Of a stretch of DNA of 5,457 bases, positions 1-5,457 are shown piece by piece (positions within the stretch are counted from its first letter, which is position 1; the number at the start of each line of letters is the position of its first letter). Below the pieces are notes generated by a model that did no database searches, was not told the origin of the DNA, and was given only the letters and a program-made list of their open reading frames with translations. The stretch is from NCBI GenBank assembly GCA_002342985.1, contig DDRC01000188.1, positions 1 to 5,457 of the forward strand, read 5' to 3'. This DNA is from Flavobacteriales bacterium UBA2426 (GTDB taxonomy: Bacteria; Bacteroidota; Bacteroidia; Flavobacteriales_F; PHOS-HE28). Both the position numbers and the translations under genes were made by a program.

Positions 1-399
1 GGTCGCTGCGCGGGTGTCAAAGGCCGCTGCGCGGGTGTCAGAGGCCGCTGCTCGGGTGTCATGGGTCGCTGCGCAGGTGTCAATGGTCGCTGCGCGGGTG
101 TCATGGGTCGCTGCGCGGGTGTCAGAGGCCGCTGCGCAGGTGTCAAAGGCCGCTGTGCAGGTGTCATGGGTCGCTGCGCAGGTGTCAGAGGCTGCTGCGC
201 GGGTGTCAGAGGTCGCTGCGCGGGTGTCAAAGGCCGCTGCGCGGGTGTCAAAGGCTGCTGCGCGGGTGTCATGGGTCGCTGCGCAGGTGTCAAAGGCCGC
301 TGCGCAGGTGTCAACGGGCGTTGCGTGGCTGTCAGAGCCGGCTGCGCGCCTGTCAACGGCGTCTGCGCCGGTGCCGAAGGCCGCTGGCCGGGTGGTGTG
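1..399. repeat. 21-bp tandem repeat array (minisatellite), cut by the left window edge
   Basis: Nineteen consecutive 21-bp units can be laid out from position 1. Units 1-15 (1-315) are near-identical. Each has the core CGCTGCGC(G/A)GGTGTCA, apart from a T at the first base of the core in units 10 and 13, one CTC in unit 3 and one TGTGCA in unit 8. Units 16-19 (316-399) decay stepwise. Variation is confined to a few columns: the third base (T or C), one G/A in the middle, and the last two bases (AA, GA, TG, AT, AC). There are no spacers and no indels, and the period is a multiple of three, so all three plus frames stay open. The array starts before the window, so its true length is unknown. 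It may be part of a coding sequence (see the partial CDS at 2-400) or an intergenic minisatellite. Confidence 0.97.
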
Positions 400-400
400 A
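2..400 (+). CDS. Possible C-terminal part of a heptad-repeat (coiled-coil-like) protein, 5' end outside window
   Basis: In this frame every 21-bp unit reads as one heptapeptide, V-S-X-(A/V)-A-A-(R/Q), where X is K, E, W or M. The frame enters open from the left edge and ends at TGA 398-400, at the end of the recognisable units. If V is heptad position a and A/V is d, the pattern is that of a weak amphipathic helix or coiled coil with R/Q at g; it has no Gly, Pro or Cys until the decayed end. The last heptads keep the pattern loosely (V/L at a, S after it), as expected if this frame is under protein-level selection. Against it: the other two plus frames are also open, no start or non-repeat domain is visible, and low-complexity arrays produce such frames by chance. 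No function can be assigned. An internal ATG at 14 should not be taken as the real start. Confidence 0.3.
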   Translation, partial: VAARVSKAAARVSEAAARVSWVAAQVSMVAARVSWVAARVSEAAAQVSKAAVQVSWVAAQVSEAAARVSEVAARVSKAAARVSKAAARVSWVAAQVSKAAAQVSTGVAWLSEPAARLSTASAPVPKAAGRVV

Positions 401-718
401 TTCGCCTTGCGCGCCGCTCATGGTCGGCTGCGCTTGCGGCGTTGCGCGGCGTTGGGGCTGATGGCTGCATACGGATTTCGGGAATTGACGATCGATCGTT
501 GATAAACAGCGCCAACCCTGGCGGGCAATGCTCCGTTGCACCGGTCAGTAACGCCGCAACACACCCACCCTTAAAACCGTAGCGCCATGGGACCCTGAAC
601 GCCGCCACTGCACAAGCCGCCGCACCGCCCGCGGTGCCGGACCGACCGAACGAATGGACACCCCCTTTTCACTCCCCCAACGGAAAATGCAAGCAAACAA
701 CCCCAACCGTTCAACGCC
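401..718. other. Intergenic stretch with no convincing gene
   Basis: About 320 bases between the repeat array and the next gene. The first 50 bases still contain array-like words (for example TCATGGTCGGCTGCGC at 418-433), suggesting worn-out repeat copies. A perfect 12-bp palindrome lies at 488-499. From about 560 to 718 the plus strand is rich in C and A, and an A-rich patch at 684-700 precedes the next gene. I found no tRNA-like structure, no terminator-type hairpin and no clear Bacteroidota promoter (TTTG ... TAnnTTTG). Open frames here (reverse 353-541; forward 61-582 running through) are Arg-, Pro- or Cys-rich low-complexity translations without family features. Confidence 0.6.
488..499. 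promoter_or_regulatory. 12-bp perfect palindrome, operator-like
   Basis: ACGATCGATCGT is its own reverse complement and contains two GATC sites. It lies in the non-coding stretch about 220 bp before the 227-aa gene, in a locally more AT-balanced patch that continues into TGATAAAC. It could be a dimeric regulator site, but no second copy and no promoter beside it were recognised, so a role is only a guess. Confidence 0.2.
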
Positions 719-722
719 ATGA
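687..722 (+). other. Tiny upstream ORF overlapping the next start codon (ATGA)
   Basis: ATG at 687 opens an 11-codon frame reading MQANNPNRSTP, ended by TGA at 720-722. That stop overlaps the ATG at 719 of the 227-aa gene in the arrangement ATGA, the classical geometry for translational coupling. No ribosome binding site is obvious before 687 beyond the weak CGGAAA. An ORF this short can arise by chance, and the A-rich run it sits in may simply be the usual A-rich leader of Bacteroidota genes. Confidence 0.2.
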
Positions 723-1402
723 ACAAGCAGCAAGAATCCCGGACGAACATGTTCAATGCCGTACTCCAAGTGCTCGATGAGCACCATGCCATCTTCGACA
801 CCGTGCCTGCGCTGAGCACGGCGGCCAGCGACCTGCGCGCGAACCTGCTGGCGATCTCGGCCTGCGTGGAGAAGCAGGTGGTGGACCTGCGCGGCTTTGC
901 CCGCGACAAGCTGGGCGCCGAGCAGGCCATGATGCAGGCCGCGGTGGTGGTGGCCAAGGGCACCCTGGCCTATGCGACGGTGAGCGGCAACATGGTGCTC
1001 GCCGGCAAGATGTCGGTGACGCGCCGTCTGCTGGAGCGCCACGCCGATGGTGTGGTGGCCCGGCACTGCCAGGTGGTGCTGGCCGAGGCCACGGCGGTGG
1101 GCGCAGCGCTGGCGGACTATGGCGTGGATGCCGCCCGGCTGGAGGCCCTGGAGCAGGCCATCCGGCGCTACGAGGCCGCGCTGGCGGCGCCGCGCCTGGC
1201 CATCACGGCCCGCAAGGGCGCCACGACGGAGCTGGTGCTGGTGATCCGCGATACGCAGCGGCTGCTGGCCACCCGGCTGGATGCGCTGATGGAGCGCTTC
1301 GCCACGGAGGATCCCGCGCTGCACCGGGCCTACTGGAACGCGCGGATCATCGTTGACCGCGGCCGCCGCGCCAAGGAGGCCCCGGAGCAGAAGGCCGCCT
1401 GA
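719..1402 (+). CDS. Uncharacterised all-helical protein, 227 aa
   Basis: The function is unknown. The protein is Ala- and Leu-rich with almost no predicted strand: helices can be read at about 10-28, 33-60, 64-88, 92-132, 138-157 and 167-196. There is no signal peptide and no clear membrane segment, so it is probably cytoplasmic. The stretch at 71-88 is hydrophobic but interrupted by Lys. Conserved-looking points are YG at 134-135, PR at 158-159, the LDALMERF segment at 187-194 and the C-terminal YWNARIIVDRGRR at 205-217. These match my recollection of a widespread uncharacterised Bacteroidota helical family ending in a 'Y..AR.IVD.G.R' motif; that recollection is not a search result. ATG 719 was chosen because it gives a normal N-terminus; ATG 749 (residue 11) is an alternative. 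No Shine-Dalgarno is seen. The gene stands alone, facing the minus-strand block, and a strong hairpin follows 22 bp after its stop. Codon use is GC-rich like its neighbours. Confidence 0.85.
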   Translation: MNKQQESRTNMFNAVLQVLDEHHAIFDTVPALSTAASDLRANLLAISACVEKQVVDLRGFARDKLGAEQAMMQAAVVVAKGTLAYATVSGNMVLAGKMSVTRRLLERHADGVVARHCQVVLAEATAVGAALADYGVDAARLEALEQAIRRYEAALAAPRLAITARKGATTELVLVIRDTQRLLATRLDALMERFATEDPALHRAYWNARIIVDRGRRAKEAPEQKAA

Positions 1403-1424
1403 GGCCCCTGACCACCCGTTGATG

Positions 1425-1451
1425 GAAGGCCCGCGCATTGCGCGGGCCTTC
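1425..1451. terminator. Bidirectional hairpin terminator between convergent genes
   Basis: A perfect 12-bp stem (GAAGGCCCGCGC / GCGCGGGCCTTC) with a 3-nt ATT loop lies between the stop of the plus-strand gene (1402) and the stop of the minus-strand propeller gene (1501). It is symmetric enough to serve both directions. There is no long T tract on either side, only CGTCATT on the plus side, so this is a strong-stem, weak-tail terminator. Confidence 0.75.
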
Positions 1452-1474
1452 GTCATTCATGCCTTGGCGCGCCT

Positions 1475-1500
1475 GCCCGGCGCTGCCCCGAAAGCCGGGC
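1475..1500 (-). terminator. Second hairpin directly after the propeller gene stop
   Basis: GCCCGGC (1475-1481) pairs with GCCGGGC (1494-1500) across a 12-nt loop. Read on the minus strand, it begins immediately after the TGA at 1501-1503. It has no U tract. It may act with the stronger hairpin 24 bp further on, or may merely protect the 3' end of the mRNA. Confidence 0.3.
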
Positions 1501-3147
1501 TCACCGCACCACCGCCACGCGCGTGCGGGCGGTGCCTTGGGCGGTGCGGGCGAGCACGGTGTAGCAGCCCGGCACAGAGAGCTCGAGGTCGGCGACGGGG
1601 GCCATGGGTGCGGTGCGCACCACGGTGCGGCCCCCGGCATCGATCACCCGCAGCTCGTGCATGGCGGCGGCGCTGGTGATGCGGACGGCGCCGCTGCCGA
1701 TGCCCGGGTAGGCGCGCAGCGTGCCGTTGGCCGCCGCATCGGGCAGCCCGGCGGCGATGCCGAGCAGGGCCAGCCAGAGGTCGGCATCGCCGTTGTTCAT
1801 CACCTGGTGGCTGCCGAAGGCGAGGGGCTCGCTGGTGGAATAGCCCGTGAGGGCCACGGTGCCATTGGTGCCGCAGGCCACGCTCTGGGTGCGGTCGCCA
1901 TTGCCGCCGCCGGCGCTGCGCGCCCAGCTGGCGTTGCCGGAGGGGTCGAACTGCACCACGAAGGCGTCGTAATCCTCCACGTTGGTGAGGGTGAGGCCGC
2001 CGAAGGCGGCTTGCGGGCTGTCGAAGTCGCCGGCCAGCACGGTGTTGCCGGCGGCGTCCACGTCCACGGCGGTGACGAACTCATCGTAGATGCCGCCGCC
2101 GCTGACGGCCCACAGCAGCACGCCGTCGCCATTGAAGCGGGCTACGAAGGCATCGTACCACGACTGGTCGCTGTTGGTGTTGGTGAGCTCGGTGCCATCG
2201 ATCACCAGGGTGGCGTCGATGAAGCCGCCGGCCACGGCGATGTCGCCGTTGGCATGGCAGGCCACGGCCCAGATACGCTCGTGGCGGGGGCCGCCCGCGC
2301 GCTTGGCCCAGAGCACGGCGCCATCGGCATCGTACTTCACCAGCAGCAGGTCGTTGTAGTTGTCGTTGGCGTTGGTGAGGGTGAAGCCGCCGAATTGGAT
2401 CGCCGCGGTCGCGAAGAAGCCGCCCATGATCACGTTGCCCCCGGCATCGATGCACACGGAGGCGGCCGTGTCGTCGAAAGCGCCCCCGGCGGCATCGGCC
2501 CACAGGACGTTGCCGGTGCCATCGAGCATCACCACGTAGAGGTCCTCGTCGCCGGGGTCGGCGTTGACCAGGGTGATGCCGCCGGCGGTGAAGCCTGCTC
2601 CGGCGAAGGTGCCCGCCACGGCCACGCGCCCGTCGGGCCCCACGGCCAGGTCGCTCACGTCATCGGAGGCCGCGCCGCCCATGGAGACGGCCCAGAGCGC
2701 GGTGCCGTCGGCATCGAATTTGGCCACGAAGACATCGGCGCCGCCGGCGCTGGTGAGCGTGGTGGTGCCGATGGTGATGGTGTTCTCGTAGGTGCCCGTG
2801 AGCACCACGCGGCCTTGGGCATCGCTGGCCACGCTCACGCCGGCCTGGCTGCCCGTGCCGCCGATCCGCGCGGTCCAGAGGAAGCTGCCATCCGCCGCTA
2901 CCCTGGAGAGGAAGAGGTCGGCGGAGTTGTTGCTCTGGGTGTTGGTGAGCGCGGTGCCGCCGATGGTGATGCCGGTGCCGGTGAAGTAGCCGGTGAGGTA
3001 GAAGCCGCCGTTGCCGTCGGCGCAGATGGCGCGGCTGCGGTCCTGCCCCGCGCTGCCATAGCCCTGCGCCCACAGCCAGGAGGGGCCCTGGGCCTTCAGC
3101 TGGGGGTGGAACAGAGCGACCAGGAGGAGCGCGCAGCAGATTCGCAT
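1501..3147 (-). CDS. Secreted seven-repeat beta-propeller (SBBP / delta-60 type) protein with T9SS type-A sorting domain
   Basis: 548 aa from ATG 3145-3147. Residues 1-20 form a signal peptide (Arg at 2, hydrophobic core CCALLLVALF, likely cut after LKAQ). Seven repeats start at about residues 25, 90, 151, 215, 279, 345 and 407. Each opens with (L/S)W(A/T) and GG or GYG, runs through a G-x-(V/I/F) strand and a Gly-rich 'tTLTN' turn, and ends with D-x-(F/L/Y)-(V/L) and a (D/G)G-type turn. Seven repeats of 61-66 residues fit a closed seven-bladed propeller. Residues about 476-548 (starting near LRAYPG, with ELRVIDAGGRTVV and a final PGCYTVLARTAQ strand) match the T9SS type-A C-terminal domain, which directs export across the outer membrane and attachment or release. 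No catalytic residues are visible; a binding, scaffold or surface role is inferred. An in-frame ATG at 3189 would add 14 residues but gives a poorer signal peptide. The gene follows the mosaic protein gene by 45 bp. Confidence 0.9.
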   Translation of the reverse strand: MRICCALLLVALFHPQLKAQGPSWLWAQGYGSAGQDRSRAICADGNGGFYLTGYFTGTGITIGGTALTNTQSNNSADLFLSRVAADGSFLWTARIGGTGSQAGVSVASDAQGRVVLTGTYENTITIGTTTLTSAGGADVFVAKFDADGTALWAVSMGGAASDDVSDLAVGPDGRVAVAGTFAGAGFTAGGITLVNADPGDEDLYVVMLDGTGNVLWADAAGGAFDDTAASVCIDAGGNVIMGGFFATAAIQFGGFTLTNANDNYNDLLLVKYDADGAVLWAKRAGGPRHERIWAVACHANGDIAVAGGFIDATLVIDGTELTNTNSDQSWYDAFVARFNGDGVLLWAVSGGGIYDEFVTAVDVDAAGNTVLAGDFDSPQAAFGGLTLTNVEDYDAFVVQFDPSGNASWARSAGGGNGDRTQSVACGTNGTVALTGYSTSEPLAFGSHQVMNNGDADLWLALLGIAAGLPDAAANGTLRAYPGIGSGAVRITSAAAMHELRVIDAGGRTVVRTAPMAPVADLELSVPGCYTVLARTAQGTARTRVAVVR

Positions 3148-3165
3148 GGCAGGTAGGCTTGGCGC

Positions 3166-3192
3166 GGAAGGTAGTGACCGCGCCCGCATGCG
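3166..3192 (-). promoter_or_regulatory. Candidate Bacteroidota promoter for the propeller gene
   Basis: In the 45-bp gap between the two minus-strand genes, the minus strand reads TACCTTCC at 3173-3166. This resembles the Bacteroidota -7 element TAnnTTTG and its GC-rich variants. A start of transcription a few bases later would leave a leader of about 12 nt before ATG 3147 and would exclude the in-frame ATG at 3189. The matching -33 box is poor (TTAG near 3196-3193, inside the upstream stop region, 19 nt away). This is pattern matching on one site only. Confidence 0.25.
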
Positions 3193-5457
3193 CTAAGGCA
3201 TCTGCTCCGTGCGGGTCTCCGTGGGCACCACGCCGCCGATGTTGACCAGGATGGGGTCGCGGTCATTGTCGGCGCCGATGTAGCGCACCGTGCCGTCCAT
3301 GTTCACGTCCTCCTGGTGATAGCCCGATACGGTGTTGGTGGGCACGGCACCGCCGATGGCCTGCAGCATCGGGTCGCGGTCATTCTCCTGGCCCGTGTAG
3401 CGCAGCGTGCCATCGAAGGTGACATCGCCCGCCCAGAGCACCGCTGCGGGGTAGGCGCCGCCCAGCAGCTTGCGCGCGTCGGTGCCGAAGGTGGCGGTGG
3501 AGGCCAGCGTGAGGTCGATTGCCGCTGGCATGGCGCCCAGCACCACGGGAGCGGCCGTCATGCAGGCCAGGTGGTTGCGATGGAGCACGGCCACCAGGTA
3601 GCTGCCCGCGCCGGTGGGGAAGAGCAGGGGCGAAACGCCATCCATGTCCACAACATCGCCATCGCGCTGCAGCAGCGCGCTGCGGCTGTGCAGCACCTGC
3701 ACGGGCAGGTCCTTGTCGCGCAGTTCGAGCACCACCCAGTCCACGATCGCATCGTTCCCAGTGGTGGCGAGCACGCTTGGTGAAATGCTCTCGCCACCAC
3801 CGCTCACGTAGCCATAGCCCAAGGCGGTGTAAGGCTCCACGGTGGGCACAAGGCCAAGTGCGCGCAGGTCATCGCGCATCAGGCCGCTGGCCTCATCGTA
3901 GCCGCCTTCGAGGAACACCCGGGCGGCGACCAGCACGCCCGATGGGGTGCCTGCGCACACGCAATCGCTGCCGATCACATCATTCGTGGTGATGGGGTTG
4001 CCATCGTCGCAAGGGTCGCCGATGTCGGCACCCAGCAGCGGGCAGTCGAAGTCGCTGGTGCAGGCCGTGAGCAGGTCGTTGCCGCCCACGTTGGTATAGG
4101 TGGCCAGGTAGCCCGGCAGGCAGCCGCAGGTGGGCGCATCGAAGTTGGCGATGTTGTTGAGGGCGAGGGGGCATGTGTCGATGCAATCGGGAAGGCCATC
4201 CCCATCGCCGTCAGGGACGTTGCTGTTGCTGGCGCCAGGGGTGGCGCACCACACCCGCCAGTCCGCACTGTTGTCGTCGGTGTCGCTGCCATTGGGGATG
4301 CGGGCGATGACCTTGCCCACGGTCGAGTTGTCATCACCGCCGACAAAGCCCGTTCCCTCTACATACGGTGCGGCGAGGCTCCCTTCGTAGCTGATGGCGT
4401 CGATCAGGGCCAGGTCCCATATCCTGACCAAGGCGATGGCATCGGGCGCTCCGTTCTGGAGCAGGTCGGTGGAGGTGAGCGCCACATGGTCCACGGCCGG
4501 ATTGGCGGCGTTGTTCCCGATGACGAAGTAGCCGCCCGGAGGCACTTCCGTGGGAGGCAGATTTGTAATGATCCGGTAGACTGTGCCATTCAAGCCATTC
4601 ACGAGGTGAAGTTGGAAGTCCGACATGATCGCCGGATCGGGACCGGGATTGTAGAGTTCTATCCACTCGTTGTTGTCGGTGCCCGGGTTGTCGTAGTCCA
4701 CCTCGTTGATCAACAATGTACCGAGCGGCGGATCACAGGCCGGCGCGGGGCCGCTGATCGTGTAGCTCGCGCAGGGAGAGGTGAAGGTGATGCTGTAGTC
4801 GTCCTGTTCGCTGATGCCATTGATCTGGATCGTTCCGTTGGTGACCACTGCCGGGTCGTTCCCCTGCACCAGGCCCGACCCACTGTTGTTCACTACGGCA
4901 ACACCCGGCTGGACACCCGTGTAGGGTATGATGACCCGGTAGGTGTCCACCTGACCGATGGTCAAGCCTTCACACTGCACGATGGGCGTGCCCGGCACGA
5001 TGCCGCAAGGCGGCACTTCGCAAGCGACGATCACCTGGTTGCCGTTCATGTCGACGGTTCTGGTCGCGTAGCCCGGTTCACAGGCACAGCTGCCCATGTC
5101 GAAGTTGGGGATGCCGTTCACGGCTAGGGGACAGTCGTCCGTATCGTCGCAGAAGCCGTCGCCATCGCTATCGTTCGGCGAGCTGCCCGTGCAGGTGCAA
5201 CTGCCCGCGTAGATCACCATGAGGTCGAATCCGGGACCGGCAATCATCTCGTCGGAGGTGAACCGCACGGTGAGCGTCTGACCGGGTGCGCCGGTGAAGT
5301 TCACCGTGCCTGTTCCCGTGTAGGATTGCAGGAGCGCGCCCCCGGTTCCCGCGCCGCTGTATATGCGGATGAAATCCCAGTCGGATTCGATGTCGTAGCC
5401 GCCGCTGATGGTGATCGTGGCGGGAGCCGTGGCCTCCAGGACCACGTAGCCGTTCCG
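3193..5457 (-). CDS. Mosaic extracellular protein: CUB-like, TSP3-like, lamin-tail and hemagglutinin-type C-terminal modules; 5' end outside window
   Basis: The frame is open through the right edge (first visible codons R-N-G-Y), so the N-terminus and signal peptide are missing; 754 residues are seen. The GTG at 5445 lies inside the CUB-like fold and is not the start. Modules, counted from the first visible residue: CUB-like about 1-85 (DFIRIYSGAGTGG ... VRFTSDE); thrombospondin-3-like Asp/Cys calcium loop about 95-130 (DSDGDGFCDDTDDCP); Cys-bounded beta domain about 150-241; lamin-tail (LTD) domain about 246-360 (LLINEVDYD ... EWIELYNPG ... GGYFVIGNN); second TSP3-like loop about 416-450 (DGDGDGLPDCIDTCP); small Cys motif GDPCDDGNPITTNDVIGSDC about 480-499; and a C-terminal region about 510-754 of the kind often labelled 'hemagglutinin' in Flavobacteriales (AARVFLEGGYD, DWVVLELRD, HRNHLACMT). 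It ends in two dockerin-like repeats and has no type-A sorting domain. It is likely a calcium-stabilised surface or secreted adhesin-like protein; the ligand and any enzyme activity are unknown. Confidence 0.9.
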   Translation of the reverse strand, partial: RNGYVVLEATAPATITISGGYDIESDWDFIRIYSGAGTGGALLQSYTGTGTVNFTGAPGQTLTVRFTSDEMIAGPGFDLMVIYAGSCTCTGSSPNDSDGDGFCDDTDDCPLAVNGIPNFDMGSCACEPGYATRTVDMNGNQVIVACEVPPCGIVPGTPIVQCEGLTIGQVDTYRVIIPYTGVQPGVAVVNNSGSGLVQGNDPAVVTNGTIQINGISEQDDYSITFTSPCASYTISGPAPACDPPLGTLLINEVDYDNPGTDNNEWIELYNPGPDPAIMSDFQLHLVNGLNGTVYRIITNLPPTEVPPGGYFVIGNNAANPAVDHVALTSTDLLQNGAPDAIALVRIWDLALIDAISYEGSLAAPYVEGTGFVGGDDNSTVGKVIARIPNGSDTDDNSADWRVWCATPGASNSNVPDGDGDGLPDCIDTCPLALNNIANFDAPTCGCLPGYLATYTNVGGNDLLTACTSDFDCPLLGADIGDPCDDGNPITTNDVIGSDCVCAGTPSGVLVAARVFLEGGYDEASGLMRDDLRALGLVPTVEPYTALGYGYVSGGGESISPSVLATTGNDAIVDWVVLELRDKDLPVQVLHSRSALLQRDGDVVDMDGVSPLLFPTGAGSYLVAVLHRNHLACMTAAPVVLGAMPAAIDLTLASTATFGTDARKLLGGAYPAAVLWAGDVTFDGTLRYTGQENDRDPMLQAIGGAVPTNTVSGYHQEDVNMDGTVRYIGADNDRDPILVNIGGVVPTETRTEQMP
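3202..3435 (-). repeat. Tandem 117-bp (39-residue) dockerin-like repeats inside the mosaic gene
   Basis: Two adjacent 39-codon units (3435-3319 and 3318-3202) share 21 of 39 residues, including D-V-x-x-D-G-T-x-R-Y-x-G and the block NDRDP, then IGG and VPT. On the DNA, GGGTCGCGGTCATT occurs exactly 117 bp apart (3254 and 3371). The spaced Asp/Asn/Gly pattern is that of calcium-binding loops as in dockerin type I or EF-hand-like modules. The second unit ends six bases before the stop codon, so the pair forms the extreme C-terminus. Confidence 0.85.

Noticed and set aside
1..399. CRISPR array
   Set aside because: The 21-bp units are directly adjacent, with no spacers of unrelated sequence, and no cas genes are present.
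353..541. Reverse 62-aa Arg-rich frame
   Set aside because: It ends in a run of Arg from the complement of the decayed repeat, has no recognisable domain, and lies in the gap region.
61..582. Forward frame giving a Cys/Gly-rich repeat protein (GRCAGV-type)
   Set aside because: It is open only because the 21-bp period is stop-free in all plus frames; past the array it runs into low-complexity sequence with no family features.
545..1456. Reverse 303-aa frame opposite the helical protein gene
   Set aside because: Rich in His, Arg and Gly, as expected from the antisense of a GC-rich gene; it runs through the terminator hairpin, and the plus strand has the normal protein composition.
1438..3156. 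Forward 572-aa frame opposite the propeller gene
   Set aside because: A long His/Gly/Ala/Val-rich antisense frame caused by GC-rich codon bias; the minus strand shows a signal peptide, seven repeats and a sorting domain.
3316..3783. Forward frames opposite the mosaic gene, including 4486-5127
   Set aside because: Antisense shadows without domains; the minus-strand frame has clear CUB, TSP3, LTD and dockerin-like modules across the same bases.
5443..5445. GTG as the true start of the mosaic protein
   Set aside because: It lies inside a CUB-like domain with coding-like sequence before it and no signal peptide after it; the gene continues past the window edge.

Overview
The window looks like a piece of a high-GC member of the Bacteroidota, probably a Flavobacteriales-type environmental bacterium. 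The main reason is the pair of secreted, modular proteins on the minus strand. One ends in a recognisable type IX secretion (T9SS) type-A sorting domain. The other carries the CUB / thrombospondin-3 / lamin-tail / 'hemagglutinin' module set common in that phylum. The start sites also lack clear Shine-Dalgarno sequences, as is usual there. The taxon is inferred from family knowledge, not from a marker gene.

Layout. Positions 1-399 hold a 21-bp tandem repeat (minisatellite) that enters from the left edge: 15 near-perfect units, then four decaying ones. One forward frame reads it as a heptapeptide repeat and stops at 400, so it may be the C-terminal end of a helical or coiled-coil protein. Positions 401-718 have no convincing gene; they contain a 12-bp palindrome and a tiny ORF whose stop overlaps the next start. 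A helical protein of unknown function (227 aa, + strand) fills 719-1402. A strong symmetric hairpin at 1425-1451 sits between this gene and the convergent minus-strand block and probably terminates both.

The minus-strand block (1501-5457) has two codirectional genes. The upstream one enters from the right edge and encodes at least 754 residues of a mosaic extracellular protein ending in two dockerin-like calcium-binding repeats. The downstream one, 45 bp later, encodes a 548-aa protein with a signal peptide, seven propeller repeats of about 61-66 residues and a T9SS C-terminal domain. Both are probably exported to the cell surface or medium. Whether they act together is not shown by the sequence; a possible separate promoter in the 45-bp gap suggests they need not be one transcript.

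No RNA genes, insertion sequences, CRISPR arrays or defence genes were seen. The least explained item is the minisatellite: its period is both seven codons and close to two turns of B-DNA, and its variable bases are coupled.
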